A program made the translations under genes and the position numbers. 64,000 nt of DNA from Schlegelella_A sp036263655 (lineage in GTDB: Bacteria > Pseudomonadota > Gammaproteobacteria > Burkholderiales > Burkholderiaceae_C). The DNA lies in contig DATAGP010000066.1 in the NCBI GenBank assembly GCA_036263655.1, positions 1 through 64,000 of the forward strand, given 5' to 3'. Positions 54,554 to 64,000 of this stretch are shown piece by piece (within the stretch, counting starts at the first letter, position 1; each line of letters begins with the position of its first letter). The notes below the pieces were generated by a model that worked only from the letters and a program-made list of their open reading frames with translations, had not been told where the DNA came from and made no database searches.

Positions 54554-54790
54554 CTAGCTCGCGGGCTCTGCCTTCTTGACGCCACGGATGTTGAGCGCGG
54601 CCAGACAGACCTGCAGCGCGATCAAGGCGTAAGCGTTCGTGTGCCAGCCCCATGCGATCCACAGGACGTTGCTGACGATGAAGGCCCAGAAGCCGATCTG
54701 TCTCCGGCGCTTCGAGTTCGAGGCGACGAGCCACGCCGCGAGGACGGTGACGACCATCGCCGGCCACTGAACGAGATCGAGCCACTCCAT
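54554..54790 (-). CDS. Small inner-membrane protein
   Basis: A 78-residue protein with two to three hydrophobic segments: residues 9-24, 32-48 and 52-68. The sequence (SNSKRRRQIGFWAFIVSNVLWIAWG) resembles small membrane proteins annotated as hypothetical, and loosely PnuC- or YgjV-like half-proteins. No function can be assigned. It lies downstream of the glycosyltransferase gene by 168 bases. Confidence 0.65.
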   Translation of the reverse strand: MEWLDLVQWPAMVVTVLAAWLVASNSKRRRQIGFWAFIVSNVLWIAWGWHTNAYALIALQVCLAALNIRGVKKAEPAS

Positions 54791-54958
54791 CGCGAGCCTC
54801 AGGCGGAGCGAAGCGGCCCGGGTCCCGCGCTCAAGCGCACGGACGTCCGGGCGGATGCGCCGCTACCAGCGAACGACATGGAACCGCACGCGTTCGCCGC
54901 CGCGGCGGGTGCGGCGATCGGCTGCTGGCGGGGGAACGATGCGGCGGCCCGCCGAACG

Positions 54959-56182
54959 TCATCGGGAACCGGCGGCGGCCGCGACCTTGGCCGGCGTCGC
55001 CGACGCGAGCGCGCCGCTGCCCGCCTTCTGCGCCGCGATGACGGCCGCCTGGTCGACGGGCCGGTCGACGAGCACCTTGCGGATCGCCTCGGCGATCGAC
55101 GCGGCGGTGGCGTCCCAGGCATGCGAGGCCACGCGCTTGGCCATGTCGGCCTGGCGCTGCGCCCGCTCGGCAGCGCTCTCTTCGAGCGCTCGCCGACAGG
55201 CGGCGACGAAGGTCGGCGCGTCCTCCTCGATGGCCACGAGGTCGCCGAACATCACCGCCACGTCGCGGATCGGCGTGCTGACGACCGCCTTGCCGGCCGC
55301 CATGTACTCGAGCGTCTTGGTCGGGCTGATGAAGCGAGTCGACTCGTTCATCGCGAAGGGCATCAGGCAGACGTCCCACCCGGCGACCAGCTGCGGCAGC
55401 AGCTCGTAGGGCTGCTGGCCGAGCCAGTGCAGGTTCGGACGCTGCGGCAGCGCCGCCGGATCGATCTTCACGACCGGCCCCACCATCACCACCTGCCAGG
55501 CCGGATCGGCATCGGCGAGGGCGGCGACGAGCTCGATGTCGATGCGCTCGTCGATCACGCCGAAGAAGCCGAGCCGCGGCTGGGCGATCGCGCCCTGCAG
55601 CTCGTGTGCCCTCGCCATGCGCTCGGCGTTGGCCACGGCATTGGCGTTGGCATAGTGGGCGGCGTCGACGGCGCTCGGCAGGCACATGACGTTGTCGTGC
55701 AGCGAGCGCTTCGCTTCATAGAGGCTCGGCCCGCCGGTCAGCACCAGCTCGGCGCGCTTGAGCAGCGCCGTCTCGCGCTGGCGCATCTGCCGCGCCGCGC
55801 CCTTGAACGCCGACAGCTCGTCCATGCAGTCGTAGACGACGGCGCGCGGCGCCAGCCCGTTGAGCAGCGGCAAGGCCATCGGCGTGTAGAACCAGACGAC
55901 GTAGTCGTCGATGCCTTCCTGCGCCAGCCAGTCGGCGACCAGCGGCTCGAGCAGCGAGAGCTGGTCGTCGTGGAAGCCGGGCGCCTCCACCGGCGTGTGC
56001 GGCCGCAGCACCTCGACCCCCGGCGTCGGCGATGTTCGCTCGAGCCACCCCGTGGCATCGCTGCGCATGGGTTCCTCTACGAAGACGACGGGGAACTCGC
56101 GCGCCAGGCGCGACAGCAGGTGCTGGGGCCGCTGGAACACGAAGTTCCAGCGCAGGTGCGAGAAGACGACGAGATGCGGCAT
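54959..56182 (-). CDS. Glycosyltransferase, GT4-like
   Basis: A protein of 407 residues. The N-terminal part (FSHLRWNFVFQRPQHLLSRLA) is characteristic of a subgroup of GT-B enzymes found beside UDP-galactopyranose mutase genes, from memory; no glf gene is here. The C-terminal half has VDVCLMPF and FISPTKTLEYMAAGKAVVSTPI, the donor-nucleotide site of GT4 enzymes. It transfers a sugar to a surface glycan or lipid. The tail after about 375 is low-complexity Ala rich. It is divergent from rlpA, with 130 bases between. Confidence 0.85.
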   Translation of the reverse strand: MPHLVVFSHLRWNFVFQRPQHLLSRLAREFPVVFVEEPMRSDATGWLERTSPTPGVEVLRPHTPVEAPGFHDDQLSLLEPLVADWLAQEGIDDYVVWFYTPMALPLLNGLAPRAVVYDCMDELSAFKGAARQMRQRETALLKRAELVLTGGPSLYEAKRSLHDNVMCLPSAVDAAHYANANAVANAERMARAHELQGAIAQPRLGFFGVIDERIDIELVAALADADPAWQVVMVGPVVKIDPAALPQRPNLHWLGQQPYELLPQLVAGWDVCLMPFAMNESTRFISPTKTLEYMAAGKAVVSTPIRDVAVMFGDLVAIEEDAPTFVAACRRALEESAAERAQRQADMAKRVASHAWDATAASIAEAIRKVLVDRPVDQAAVIAAQKAGSGALASATPAKVAAAAGSR

Positions 56183-56312
56183 GGCGTTTCGTAGGCGTAC
56201 AGGCGGACAGCGTCCTTCCCCGGAACGCCATCGCATGTTGTTGTGGGGATGTGGGCAGGGAGCCCGCCCTCCCGTAGCAAATCACGTGCCCCTTGGGTTA
56301 TGGTCCGGCCCG

Positions 56313-57269
56313 ATGCGCACCACCCTGGCGCCACCGACCCCCCGCTGCACCTGGGCGCTCGCCTGCGCGATCGTGCTCGCTGGGTGTGCCGGCACGAAAG
56401 TGAGCGAGCGCCAGCATCGACCTGGCGCATCGGCAGCCGTTACCGACGATCGCGACGGCCCGGGGCTCGATCCGCCCGCCGACCTTGCCAGCCGGCCCGA
56501 CGCCGAGCCGCGCATCGACACGGTCCGGCCCGGCGGCGCGAACAAGCCGTACCAGATCCTGGGCCGCGACTATGTTCCCGTGACCGGCGACCTGCCCTTT
56601 CTCGAGCGCGGCCTCGCATCGTGGTACGGGCGCAAGTTCCACGGCCGGCCGACGGCGATCGGCGAGACCTACGACATGTACGCCATGACGGCCGCGCATC
56701 CGACCCTGCCGCTGCCGAGCTACGCGCGCATCCGCAACCCGGCCAACGGCAGGGAGGTGATCGTGCGCGTCAACGACCGCGGACCCTTCCACGCCGGCCG
56801 CATCGTCGATCTCAGCTACGCCGCGGCGGCCAGGCTCGGCCTGCTGCGCGCCATCGCGCCGGTCGAGCTGGAACGGATCACGCACGCCGACATCCGCGCC
56901 GGCACCTGGCGCCGACCCGGTGAGGAGCCGACGCGGCTGGCCGCCGTCGTGCCCAGCGCGGACGCCGCTGCGCCGGCGCTGGCCCCGATCGCCGCGTCGC
57001 CGGCGGAAGCGGCCGAGGCGCACCGGGCGACCGGGCGCGGCTTCTGGCTCCAACTCGGCGCCTTTCGCGAGCGCGGCGGCGCCGAGTCGCTGCGCCGAAG
57101 CCTCGGCGGCGAGGCCGAGGCCTTGCTGCCCAACCTGACGACCTTCGCGGATGCCGCCGTGTATCGCGTCCAGGCGGGCCCGTACGCCAGCCGCGACCAG
57201 GCCGGCGAGGCGGCGCAGCGCGTGCGCGAGGCGCTCGGCCTCGTCCCCCTCGTCGTCGAACGCCGCTGA
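56313..57269 (+). CDS. rlpA: RlpA-like septal ring lytic transglycosylase
   Basis: A protein of 318 residues. The signal peptide ends LAGC with lipidation at C25. The double-psi beta-barrel domain (about 97-190) shows GLASWYGRKFHGRPTAIGETYDMYAMTAAHPTLP and the VRVNDRGPF segment. A SPOR domain occupies the end (about 235-318, FWLQLGAFRERG), which binds denuded peptidoglycan at the division site. Length is usual for the family. The next gene starts 14 bases later, so the SLOG-like gene could be cotranscribed, although its role differs. Confidence 0.92.
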   Translation: MRTTLAPPTPRCTWALACAIVLAGCAGTKVSERQHRPGASAAVTDDRDGPGLDPPADLASRPDAEPRIDTVRPGGANKPYQILGRDYVPVTGDLPFLERGLASWYGRKFHGRPTAIGETYDMYAMTAAHPTLPLPSYARIRNPANGREVIVRVNDRGPFHAGRIVDLSYAAAARLGLLRAIAPVELERITHADIRAGTWRRPGEEPTRLAAVVPSADAAAPALAPIAASPAEAAEAHRATGRGFWLQLGAFRERGGAESLRRSLGGEAEALLPNLTTFADAAVYRVQAGPYASRDQAGEAAQRVREALGLVPLVVERR

Positions 57270-57283
57270 GCGGGCGGCAGCAA

Positions 57284-57883
57284 GTGGCCGAGGCGAGCTC
57301 ACGATCCGACGCCGCGCCGCCGCGGCAGGTCTTTCTCTTCACCGGCCACATGGTCGACGCGCCCGGGCGCGCGGCGCCGCGCCTGCCGGCCGACAAGGCA
57401 GGCGCGGCCGGCGAGCGCATCCGCCGCGCCCTCGACGACTGCGGCGCCGGACCGGCCGACCTCGGCTTCACGCAAGGAGCGGCCGGCGGCGATCTGCTTT
57501 TCGTCGAGGCGTGCCGGCAGCGCGGCGTCCCGGTGCGGCTGCTGCTGCCGCTCGCGCTCGACGAGTTCGTCGCCCGCTCGATCCTGCCGTCGGAGGACGG
57601 CATCGGCTGGCAGCGCCGCTTCTTCGCGGCCCTCGACGGCCTCGATGCCCCGCCGCTCGAAGCGCCCACGGCGCTCGGCCCGCCCGGCAGGGACGTGGAC
57701 GTCTTCGTGCGCGGCAACGAGTGGCTGCTCGATACCGCCCTGTCCTTCGGCGCCGACCGCCTGCACTGCATGTGCCTCTGGGACGGCGGCGGCGGCGACG
57801 GGCCCGGCGGCACCCGGCACATGGTCGACGAGGTTCGCCGCCGCGGCGGCCGCGTCACCTGGATCGACACGCGGACGCTGTAG
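57284..57883 (+). CDS. SLOG-like Rossmann-fold protein, putative nucleotide sensor
   Basis: A protein of 199 residues. It begins near QVFLFTGHMVD, then carries the glycine-rich turn GAAGGDLLFVEACRQRGVPV at about 65-84, followed by LLPLALDEFVARSI. The end has a GNEWLLDTALSFGADRLHC stretch and CLWDGG. This order resembles the SLOG-family nucleotide-binding domains found as the N-terminal part of TPR, cyclase or CHAT proteins; here it is a separate gene. SLOG proteins are proposed to bind nucleotide signals. GTG start at 57284. It directly precedes the caspase and CHAT genes. Assignment rests on pattern only. Confidence 0.6.
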   Translation: MAEASSRSDAAPPRQVFLFTGHMVDAPGRAAPRLPADKAGAAGERIRRALDDCGAGPADLGFTQGAAGGDLLFVEACRQRGVPVRLLLPLALDEFVARSILPSEDGIGWQRRFFAALDGLDAPPLEAPTALGPPGRDVDVFVRGNEWLLDTALSFGADRLHCMCLWDGGGGDGPGGTRHMVDEVRRRGGRVTWIDTRTL

Positions 57884-57989
57884 CCGCGCCGCTCGCGCCG
57901 CTCGCGTCGATGCCGTCGTGCGGCTTGCCTCGGGCCCTCGCGGCGCGGATGATCCGGCCCCGAACCGCGCTTCACTCGAGGGAAACTGC

Positions 57990-58895
<906 letters not shown>

Positions 58896-58932
58896 GGCGA
58901 CGCGCCCGACGCCACGACACGAGGAAGCGACG

Positions 58933-61900
58933 ATGCCGAGCGAAGCGAACGAGATCACCTTCGTCATTCCCGGCCAGGCCGAGCCGGTGCCCACGCGCGG
59001 CGGCGATCCGCGCGGCAACGTCAAGGCGGCGGTGCGCGTCGGCAGCGTGCGCGCCGGCGGCGAGCCGGTCCGCGTCACGGCGCGTCCCGGCGAGGACGTC
59101 GTCGTGATGACCGTCACCAACGGCCCGGTGCTGGTGCTGCATCCGGAAGCCGCCCGCGACCTGCTGCTGGCGCAGAGCGCCACCGCGACGCGCAGCGGCC
59201 GCGCCGCGTCGGCGGGCGAGGTGCGGGTGCCGGCCCAGCTCGGCTGGCCAGGCCTCGAGGCGGAGGCGACGCGCGGGGCGACGCGCGGCTGGATGGGCCA
59301 GGCCCTGCTCAGCGGCTTCAAGGTCCTGACCGGCCTCGCCAAGGACCCCGCGAGCAAGCTCGTCGCGGCCGCGGTCACGAAGAAGGTCGACGACCAGGTC
59401 GAGGCCGGCGTCTACCGGCTGTCGCCCGAGGCGCTGCGGCCGCTCAAGGGCAGCGGCCGCAAGCTCGACCGCGTGCCGCCGGCCGAGGACGGCGGCCCGC
59501 TGCTGGTGCTCGTGCACGGCACCTTCTCCGACACCGTCGGTACCTTCGACAAGCTCTGGAGCCAGCACAACGCGACGACGCGGCAGCTTTTCGCGCGCTA
59601 CGGCGACCGGGTCTACGGGCTCGACCATCCGACCCTGGCCGCGAGCCCCATCGGCAACGCCCTGACGCTGGTCCGGGCCATGCCTGCCGGAGCCCGGCTG
59701 CACCTCCTCACGCACTCGCGCGGCGGCATGGTCGCCGAGGTGCTGGCGCGGGCCTGCGGCGGCGGCGCGCTCACCGACGAGGTGCTGGCCCTCTTCGCCG
59801 ACGCGTCCTACGCCCAGCACCGCAGCGACTTGCGCGCCCTCGTCAAGGAGGCGCAGGCGAAGGGGCTGCGGGTCGAGCGCGTGGTCCGCGTCGCCTGCCC
59901 GGCGCGCGGCACGCTGCTGGCGTCGAAGCGGCTCGACGCCTACCTGTCGGTGCTGACCTGGGGCCTGCAGCTGGCGAGCGTGCCAGTGGCGCCGCAGCTG
60001 CTCGACTTCCTGCACGAGGTCGCGCGCCGGCGCGCCGAGCCGGAGGAGCTGCCCGGCCTCGAATCGATGATGCCCGGCCGGCCGATCGTCGAGTGGCTGA
60101 ACCGGGCCGAGGAGCCGATCCCCGGCGACCTGCGCGTCATCGCCGGCGACATGGAAGGCGACTCGATCGGCTCGTGGGTCAAGACGCTGCTCTCCGACGC
60201 CTTCTACTGGACCGACAACGACCTCGTCGTGCAGACCCGCTCGATGTACGGCGGCTCGCCGAGGGCCCGGACGGCGAGCGGCAGCGGCGCGAGCTTCGTG
60301 CTCGACCGCGGCGGCAAGGTCTCGCACTTCAACTACTTCGCCAACGAGCGCACCGTCCAGGCGATCGTCGGCGGACTGCTGGACGAGAGCCCGTCCGAGT
60401 TCGCGGCCATCGGGCCGCTGTCCTGGGCCGGCGAGGACGCGAGCGGCTTGCGCGCGGCGCAGGCGGTGGCGCGCTCGCGCGGACCCGGTGCGGGTGGCGG
60501 TCAGGGCAGCGCGGTCGGCGCCGGCGAGCGGCCGGCGGTGTTCGTCATTCCCGGGATCCTCGGCTCGAACCTGAAGCGCGACGGCAAGCGCATCTGGCTC
60601 GGCTTCCGCTTCTTCAACGGGCTCAAGACGCTCGCCTGGGATCCGGCGACCGCGGCGAGCATCGAGCCCGACGGCCCGATCGGCAGCGTCTACGGCGACC
60701 TCATCGAGCGCCTGGCCGACACGCACGAGGTGATCCCCTTCGCCTACGACTGGCGCCGCCCCGTCGAGGACGAGGCGCGGCGCCTGGCCGAGGCGGTCGA
60801 CGTCGCCTTGGCGGCGCGGGCGGCGAGCCAGCAGCCGGTGCGCATCCTCGCCCACTCGATGGGCGGGATCGTCGCGCGCACGATGGCGCTCGAGAAGCCC
60901 GAGACCTGGCAGCGGCTGATGGCGCGCGACGGCGCCCGCTTCGTCATGCTCGGCACGCCGAACGGCGGCTCGTGGTCGCCGATGCAGACGCTCTCCGGCG
61001 ACGACACCTTCGGCAACGCGCTCGCCGTCTTCGGCTCGATCTTCGACAACGCCGGCGCGCGCGAGGTGATGGCCGGCATGCCGGGCTTCATCCAGCTGCA
61101 GGCCGACCTCCTCGACACCACGCTTCGCCTCGATCGCGCCGAGAGCTGGCAGAAGCTGGCCGACGACGACATGCGCCGGCTCGCCGAGCGCAGCATCTGG
61201 CACTCGGACATGGTCCAGCGCGCGATCTATCGCTGGGGCGCGCCGCCGCAGGCCGTCCTCGACACCTCGGTCGCGCTGCGCCGGCGCCTCGACGCCCAGG
61301 CGGCGAGCCCCGGGCCCGGCGTCGACAAGACCGTGCTCGTCGTCGGCCACGCCGACTTCACCCCGGCCGGCATCGTCTTCGGCGAGGCCGGGCTCGAGTA
61401 CCTCGACGCACCCGGCGGCGGCGACGGCCGGGTGCCGCTGGCGCGGGCGCTGCTGCCGGGGGTGCGCACCTGGAGGCTCGACGCGTCGCACGGCGACCTG
61501 CCCAGCACGACCAGCGCCTTCCCGGCCTACCTCGAGCTCCTGGCCAAGGGTGAGACGCGGCTGCTCGACACGCTCGATCCGGCGGCCCCGGGCGTGCGCT
61601 CGGCCGGCGCCGCCGCAGGACGCGGCACGGCCGCGGGCCTGGTCCGCAGCCGGCCGTCGCGCGGCCTGCAGCCGTCGCAGCCGCCGTCGGAGGCGAGCGA
61701 CGTGTTCGCTGCCACGCCGCGGCCGCACCTCGCCGCGGGGCGGGCCGGCACCGCGGGCCGGGCGCTGCACGTGTCGGTGCTCAACGCCGACCTCAAGTTC
61801 GTGCACGAGCCGCTCATCGTCGGCCACTACCGCTCGATCGCGCTCACCGGCACCGAGGCGGTGGTCGACCGGCTCGTCAACCGGGCGATGAGCCGCTCGC

Positions 61901-64000
61901 TCGCGGCGGGCCTGTACCCCGACGACGTCGGCACGCACCAGATCTTCGGCAACGTGCGCCAGCACCCGGACAACGTGCTGGCGATGGCGCGGCCGGTCGC
62001 CGTCGTCGTCGCCGGCCTCGGCGAGGAAGGGAAGCTGCGCGCCGTCGACCTCGCCTACACCGTGCGCCAGGCGGTCATCGCCTACGCGCAGCGGCTGGCC
62101 GAGCAGCCCGGCGGCGCGCCGGCGGAGTTCGAGCTGGCCTCGACGCTGCTCGGCAGCGGCGGCGCCGGCATCAGCGCCGGCGCGGCGGCGCAGATGGTGG
62201 CGCAAGGGGCGTACGAGGCGAACCAGAAGCTGCAGGAGAACGGCTGGCCGCAGGTCGGCCGCCTCGTGCTGGTCGAGTTCTATCTCGACCGCGCCAGCGA
62301 CGCCTGGCGCGCGCTGCAGGTGCAGGCGACGGCGGCGCCGCACCAGCTCGACGTCGTCGGTCAGGTCCAGGCCGGCGCGGGGGCGCTGCGCCGCTCGCTC
62401 GACTCGAGCTACCGCGGCGCCGCCTACGACTTCGTCAGCGCCACGACCGGTCAGCTGGCGAACGGCGAGCCGACGATCATGTACACGCTCGACACCAAGC
62501 GCGCCCGCACCGAGGTGCGCGCCCAGCACACGCAGGGCACGCTGGTGCGCGAGCTGGTCGCCAAGGCGTCGAACGACGCCAACCGCGACCCGCAGATCGG
62601 CCGCACCCTGTTCGACCTGCTCGTGCCGGTCGAGATGGAGCCCTTCCTCGGCGGCACCAGCGACATGGTGATCGAGCTCGACAGCGGCACCGCGGCGCTG
62701 CCGTGGGAGGTGCTCGACACCTCGGCGTCGGCCCCCGCGGGCGCAGACCGCCGCCCCTGGGCGATCCGCAGCAAGCTGCTGCGCAAGCTCCAGACGCGCC
62801 AGTTCCGCTCGCAGGTCAGCGACGCCACCGCCGACGGCAACATCCTCGTCATCGGCGAGCCCTTCCTCGACGATCCCGCGTATCCGCCGCTGCCGGGGGC
62901 GCGCGCCGAGGCGATCGCGGTGGCCGCCCGCCTCGCGGGCGGCGCCGAAGGCGTCGGCGCCGCCCGCGTGCGCGCGCTCACCAGCGGTGCCGACGACGCC
63001 CGCAACGTCATCAACGCGCTGTTCGAGCGGCCGTACCGCATCGTCCACGTCGCCGGCCACGGCGCGCCGGGCGCGAAGGGCGGGGTCGTGCTCTCGGGCG
63101 GCACCTTCCTCGGCCCGGCCGAGGTGAACGCGATGCGGACGGTGCCCGAGCTCGTCTTCCTCAACTGCTGCCACCTGGCCGGCCGCGAGGCGCAGTCGGC
63201 GCTCGCCGCATCGAACCACTACGACCGCGCCGCCTTCGCCGCCAGCCTCGCCGAGGCGCTGATCGCCATCGGCGTGCGCTGCGTCGTCGCCGCCGGGTGG
63301 GCGGTCGAGGACAAGCCCGCCGAGCTCTTCGCCACCACCTTCTACGACACGCTGCTCGGCGGCGGCCGCTTCATCGACGCCGTCGCGGCGGCGCGCTCGG
63401 CGGCCTGGCGCAACGGCGCCGGCGGCAACACCTGGGCGGCCTACCAGTGCTACGGCGATCCCGGCTGGACCTGGCAGCGCGGCGTGGGCGATGCGCAGCG
63501 TGCAACGGCGGCGCCGGGCGACGAGTTCGCCGGCGTCTCGTCCGCGCCGGCGCTCGCGCTCGCCCTCGAGACCATCGCCACGCGGCTGCGCTTCGGCGGC
63601 GATGATCCGGCGCAGCGCGCCAGGCTCGAAGCCGGGCAGCGCGACAAGATCCGCTTCCTCGAGGCCAAGTTCGGTCCGGTCTATGGCTCGATGGGCGCCG
63701 TCGCGGAGGCCTTCGGCCTCGCCTACGCCGACGCCGGCGAGCGCGACAAGGCGATCGAGTGGTATCGCGCCGCGGTCCATGCCGGCGACGGCAGCGCCTC
63801 CTTCAAGGCGGCCGAGGAGCTCGCCAACCAGCTCGCCCGACGCGGCGAGCGGCAGGCCGACCCGACCGAGGCGCGTCGCGACATCGACGAGGCCATCGCC
63901 CGGCTCGAGAAGCTGGTGCAGATCCAGCCCACCGCCGAGCGCGAGGCGCTGCTCGGCTCCGCCTACAAGCGGCTGGTGATGGTCGAGGGCCGCGCCGAGG
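58933..64000 (+). CDS. Giant fusion: two alpha/beta hydrolases, CHAT protease and TPR repeats (3' end outside window)
   Basis: At least 1,689 residues, open at the right edge. Residues 1-185: N-terminal region of unknown fold. About 188-480: an alpha/beta hydrolase with VLVHGTFSD at the oxyanion strand and THSRGG (S262) as nucleophile elbow. About 533-870: a second hydrolase like lecithin-cholesterol acyltransferase, with VIPGILGSNL, AHSMGG (S642), GDGRVPL and a candidate His at 853. About 940-1510: a region ending in a CHAT domain, with ALPWEVLD, VAGHG (H1376) and FLNCC (C1413). From about 1595: TPR repeats. Start ATG at 58933 with GAGGAA seven bases upstream. It follows a caspase gene. A lipase gated by protease action is a reasonable guess, not shown. 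Confidence 0.85.
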   Translation, partial: MPSEANEITFVIPGQAEPVPTRGGDPRGNVKAAVRVGSVRAGGEPVRVTARPGEDVVVMTVTNGPVLVLHPEAARDLLLAQSATATRSGRAASAGEVRVPAQLGWPGLEAEATRGATRGWMGQALLSGFKVLTGLAKDPASKLVAAAVTKKVDDQVEAGVYRLSPEALRPLKGSGRKLDRVPPAEDGGPLLVLVHGTFSDTVGTFDKLWSQHNATTRQLFARYGDRVYGLDHPTLAASPIGNALTLVRAMPAGARLHLLTHSRGGMVAEVLARACGGGALTDEVLALFADASYAQHRSDLRALVKEAQAKGLRVERVVRVACPARGTLLASKRLDAYLSVLTWGLQLASVPVAPQLLDFLHEVARRRAEPEELPGLESMMPGRPIVEWLNRAEEPIPGDLRVIAGDMEGDSIGSWVKTLLSDAFYWTDNDLVVQTRSMYGGSPRARTASGSGASFVLDRGGKVSHFNYFANERTVQAIVGGLLDESPSEFAAIGPLSWAGEDASGLRAAQAVARSRGPGAGGGQGSAVGAGERPAVFVIPGILGSNLKRDGKRIWLGFRFFNGLKTLAWDPATAASIEPDGPIGSVYGDLIERLADTHEVIPFAYDWRRPVEDEARRLAEAVDVALAARAASQQPVRILAHSMGGIVARTMALEKPETWQRLMARDGARFVMLGTPNGGSWSPMQTLSGDDTFGNALAVFGSIFDNAGAREVMAGMPGFIQLQADLLDTTLRLDRAESWQKLADDDMRRLAERSIWHSDMVQRAIYRWGAPPQAVLDTSVALRRRLDAQAASPGPGVDKTVLVVGHADFTPAGIVFGEAGLEYLDAPGGGDGRVPLARALLPGVRTWRLDASHGDLPSTTSAFPAYLELLAKGETRLLDTLDPAAPGVRSAGAAAGRGTAAGLVRSRPSRGLQPSQPPSEASDVFAATPRPHLAAGRAGTAGRALHVSVLNADLKFVHEPLIVGHYRSIALTGTEAVVDRLVNRAMSRSLAAGLYPDDVGTHQIFGNVRQHPDNVLAMARPVAVVVAGLGEEGKLRAVDLAYTVRQAVIAYAQRLAEQPGGAPAEFELASTLLGSGGAGISAGAAAQMVAQGAYEANQKLQENGWPQVGRLVLVEFYLDRASDAWRALQVQATAAPHQLDVVGQVQAGAGALRRSLDSSYRGAAYDFVSATTGQLANGEPTIMYTLDTKRARTEVRAQHTQGTLVRELVAKASNDANRDPQIGRTLFDLLVPVEMEPFLGGTSDMVIELDSGTAALPWEVLDTSASAPAGADRRPWAIRSKLLRKLQTRQFRSQVSDATADGNILVIGEPFLDDPAYPPLPGARAEAIAVAARLAGGAEGVGAARVRALTSGADDARNVINALFERPYRIVHVAGHGAPGAKGGVVLSGGTFLGPAEVNAMRTVPELVFLNCCHLAGREAQSALAASNHYDRAAFAASLAEALIAIGVRCVVAAGWAVEDKPAELFATTFYDTLLGGGRFIDAVAAARSAAWRNGAGGNTWAAYQCYGDPGWTWQRGVGDAQRATAAPGDEFAGVSSAPALALALETIATRLRFGGDDPAQRARLEAGQRDKIRFLEAKFGPVYGSMGAVAEAFGLAYADAGERDKAIEWYRAAVHAGDGSASFKAAEELANQLARRGERQADPTEARRDIDEAIARLEKLVQIQPTAEREALLGSAYKRLVMVEGRAE

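Noticed and set aside
57284..57883. RlpA operon partner with a cell-wall role
   Set aside because: The 14-base gap to rlpA suggests possible cotranscription, but the protein has Rossmann-like nucleotide-binding features and no export signal, so it fits better with the downstream protease genes.

Overview
This is a GC-rich (about 70 %) chromosomal segment, most likely from a member of the Burkholderiales (Betaproteobacteria). The evidence is two Bug/TctC-type periplasmic solute receptors, a gentisate pathway pair, GarD, DUF2242 and DUF1615 lipoproteins, YeaQ/CsbD stress proteins, and tight gene packing with many 4-base start/stop overlaps. I see no rRNA, tRNA, CRISPR array, integrase or transposase. 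No stretch over 300 bases lacks a gene. The last gene runs off the right edge.

Layout. 89-4176 is a four-gene signalling module: a vWA protein, a Ser/Thr kinase with a C-terminal FHA-like domain, a PPP-like phosphatase and a zinc-ribbon membrane protein. 4170-12239 holds housekeeping and signalling genes: DUF1615 lipoprotein, ferritin-like diiron protein, tandem HD-GYP protein, RNase Z-like hydrolase, DksA/TraR protein, DUF2242 lipoprotein and PilU. 12353-17566 is a glycoside-hydrolase block (GH5-like, GH1-like, GH43-like, with an SDR) and no transporter. 17639-28987 is mixed: a LysR/cupin divergent pair with a perfect palindrome, an SMP-30-like propeller, DUF3943 with a coupled 32-residue membrane peptide, ROK kinase, HAD phosphatase, a CBS/host-attachment fusion, YjbQ, DUF72, and a crystallin/glycine-zipper protein. 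27806-34207 is a catabolic locus: an enolase-superfamily enzyme diverges from an ABC permease/ATPase/binding-protein operon that continues into a GMC oxidoreductase and a GntR regulator. 34223-43332 contains two Bug receptors, an aldehyde dehydrogenase and galactarate dehydratase (GarD), with an erythromycin-esterase-like protein, Pcm and a TPR lipoprotein between them. 43535-44449 is a pair of membrane stress genes closed by a strong terminator. 44504-57269 has a histidine kinase, 3-hydroxybenzoate 6-hydroxylase and gentisate dioxygenase, a CACHE/PAS/GGDEF cyclase, a UvrD-like helicase, CsbD, a glycosyltransferase and RlpA.

The most unusual part is the right end (57284-64000+). A SLOG-like Rossmann protein is followed by a caspase-fold protease. 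Next comes a protein of at least 1,689 residues that fuses two alpha/beta-hydrolase domains (the second LCAT-like), a CHAT cysteine-protease domain and TPR repeats. The arrangement resembles sensor, protease and lipase-effector modules of bacterial immune or stress systems, but I cannot name a described system with this exact order. The function is inferred.
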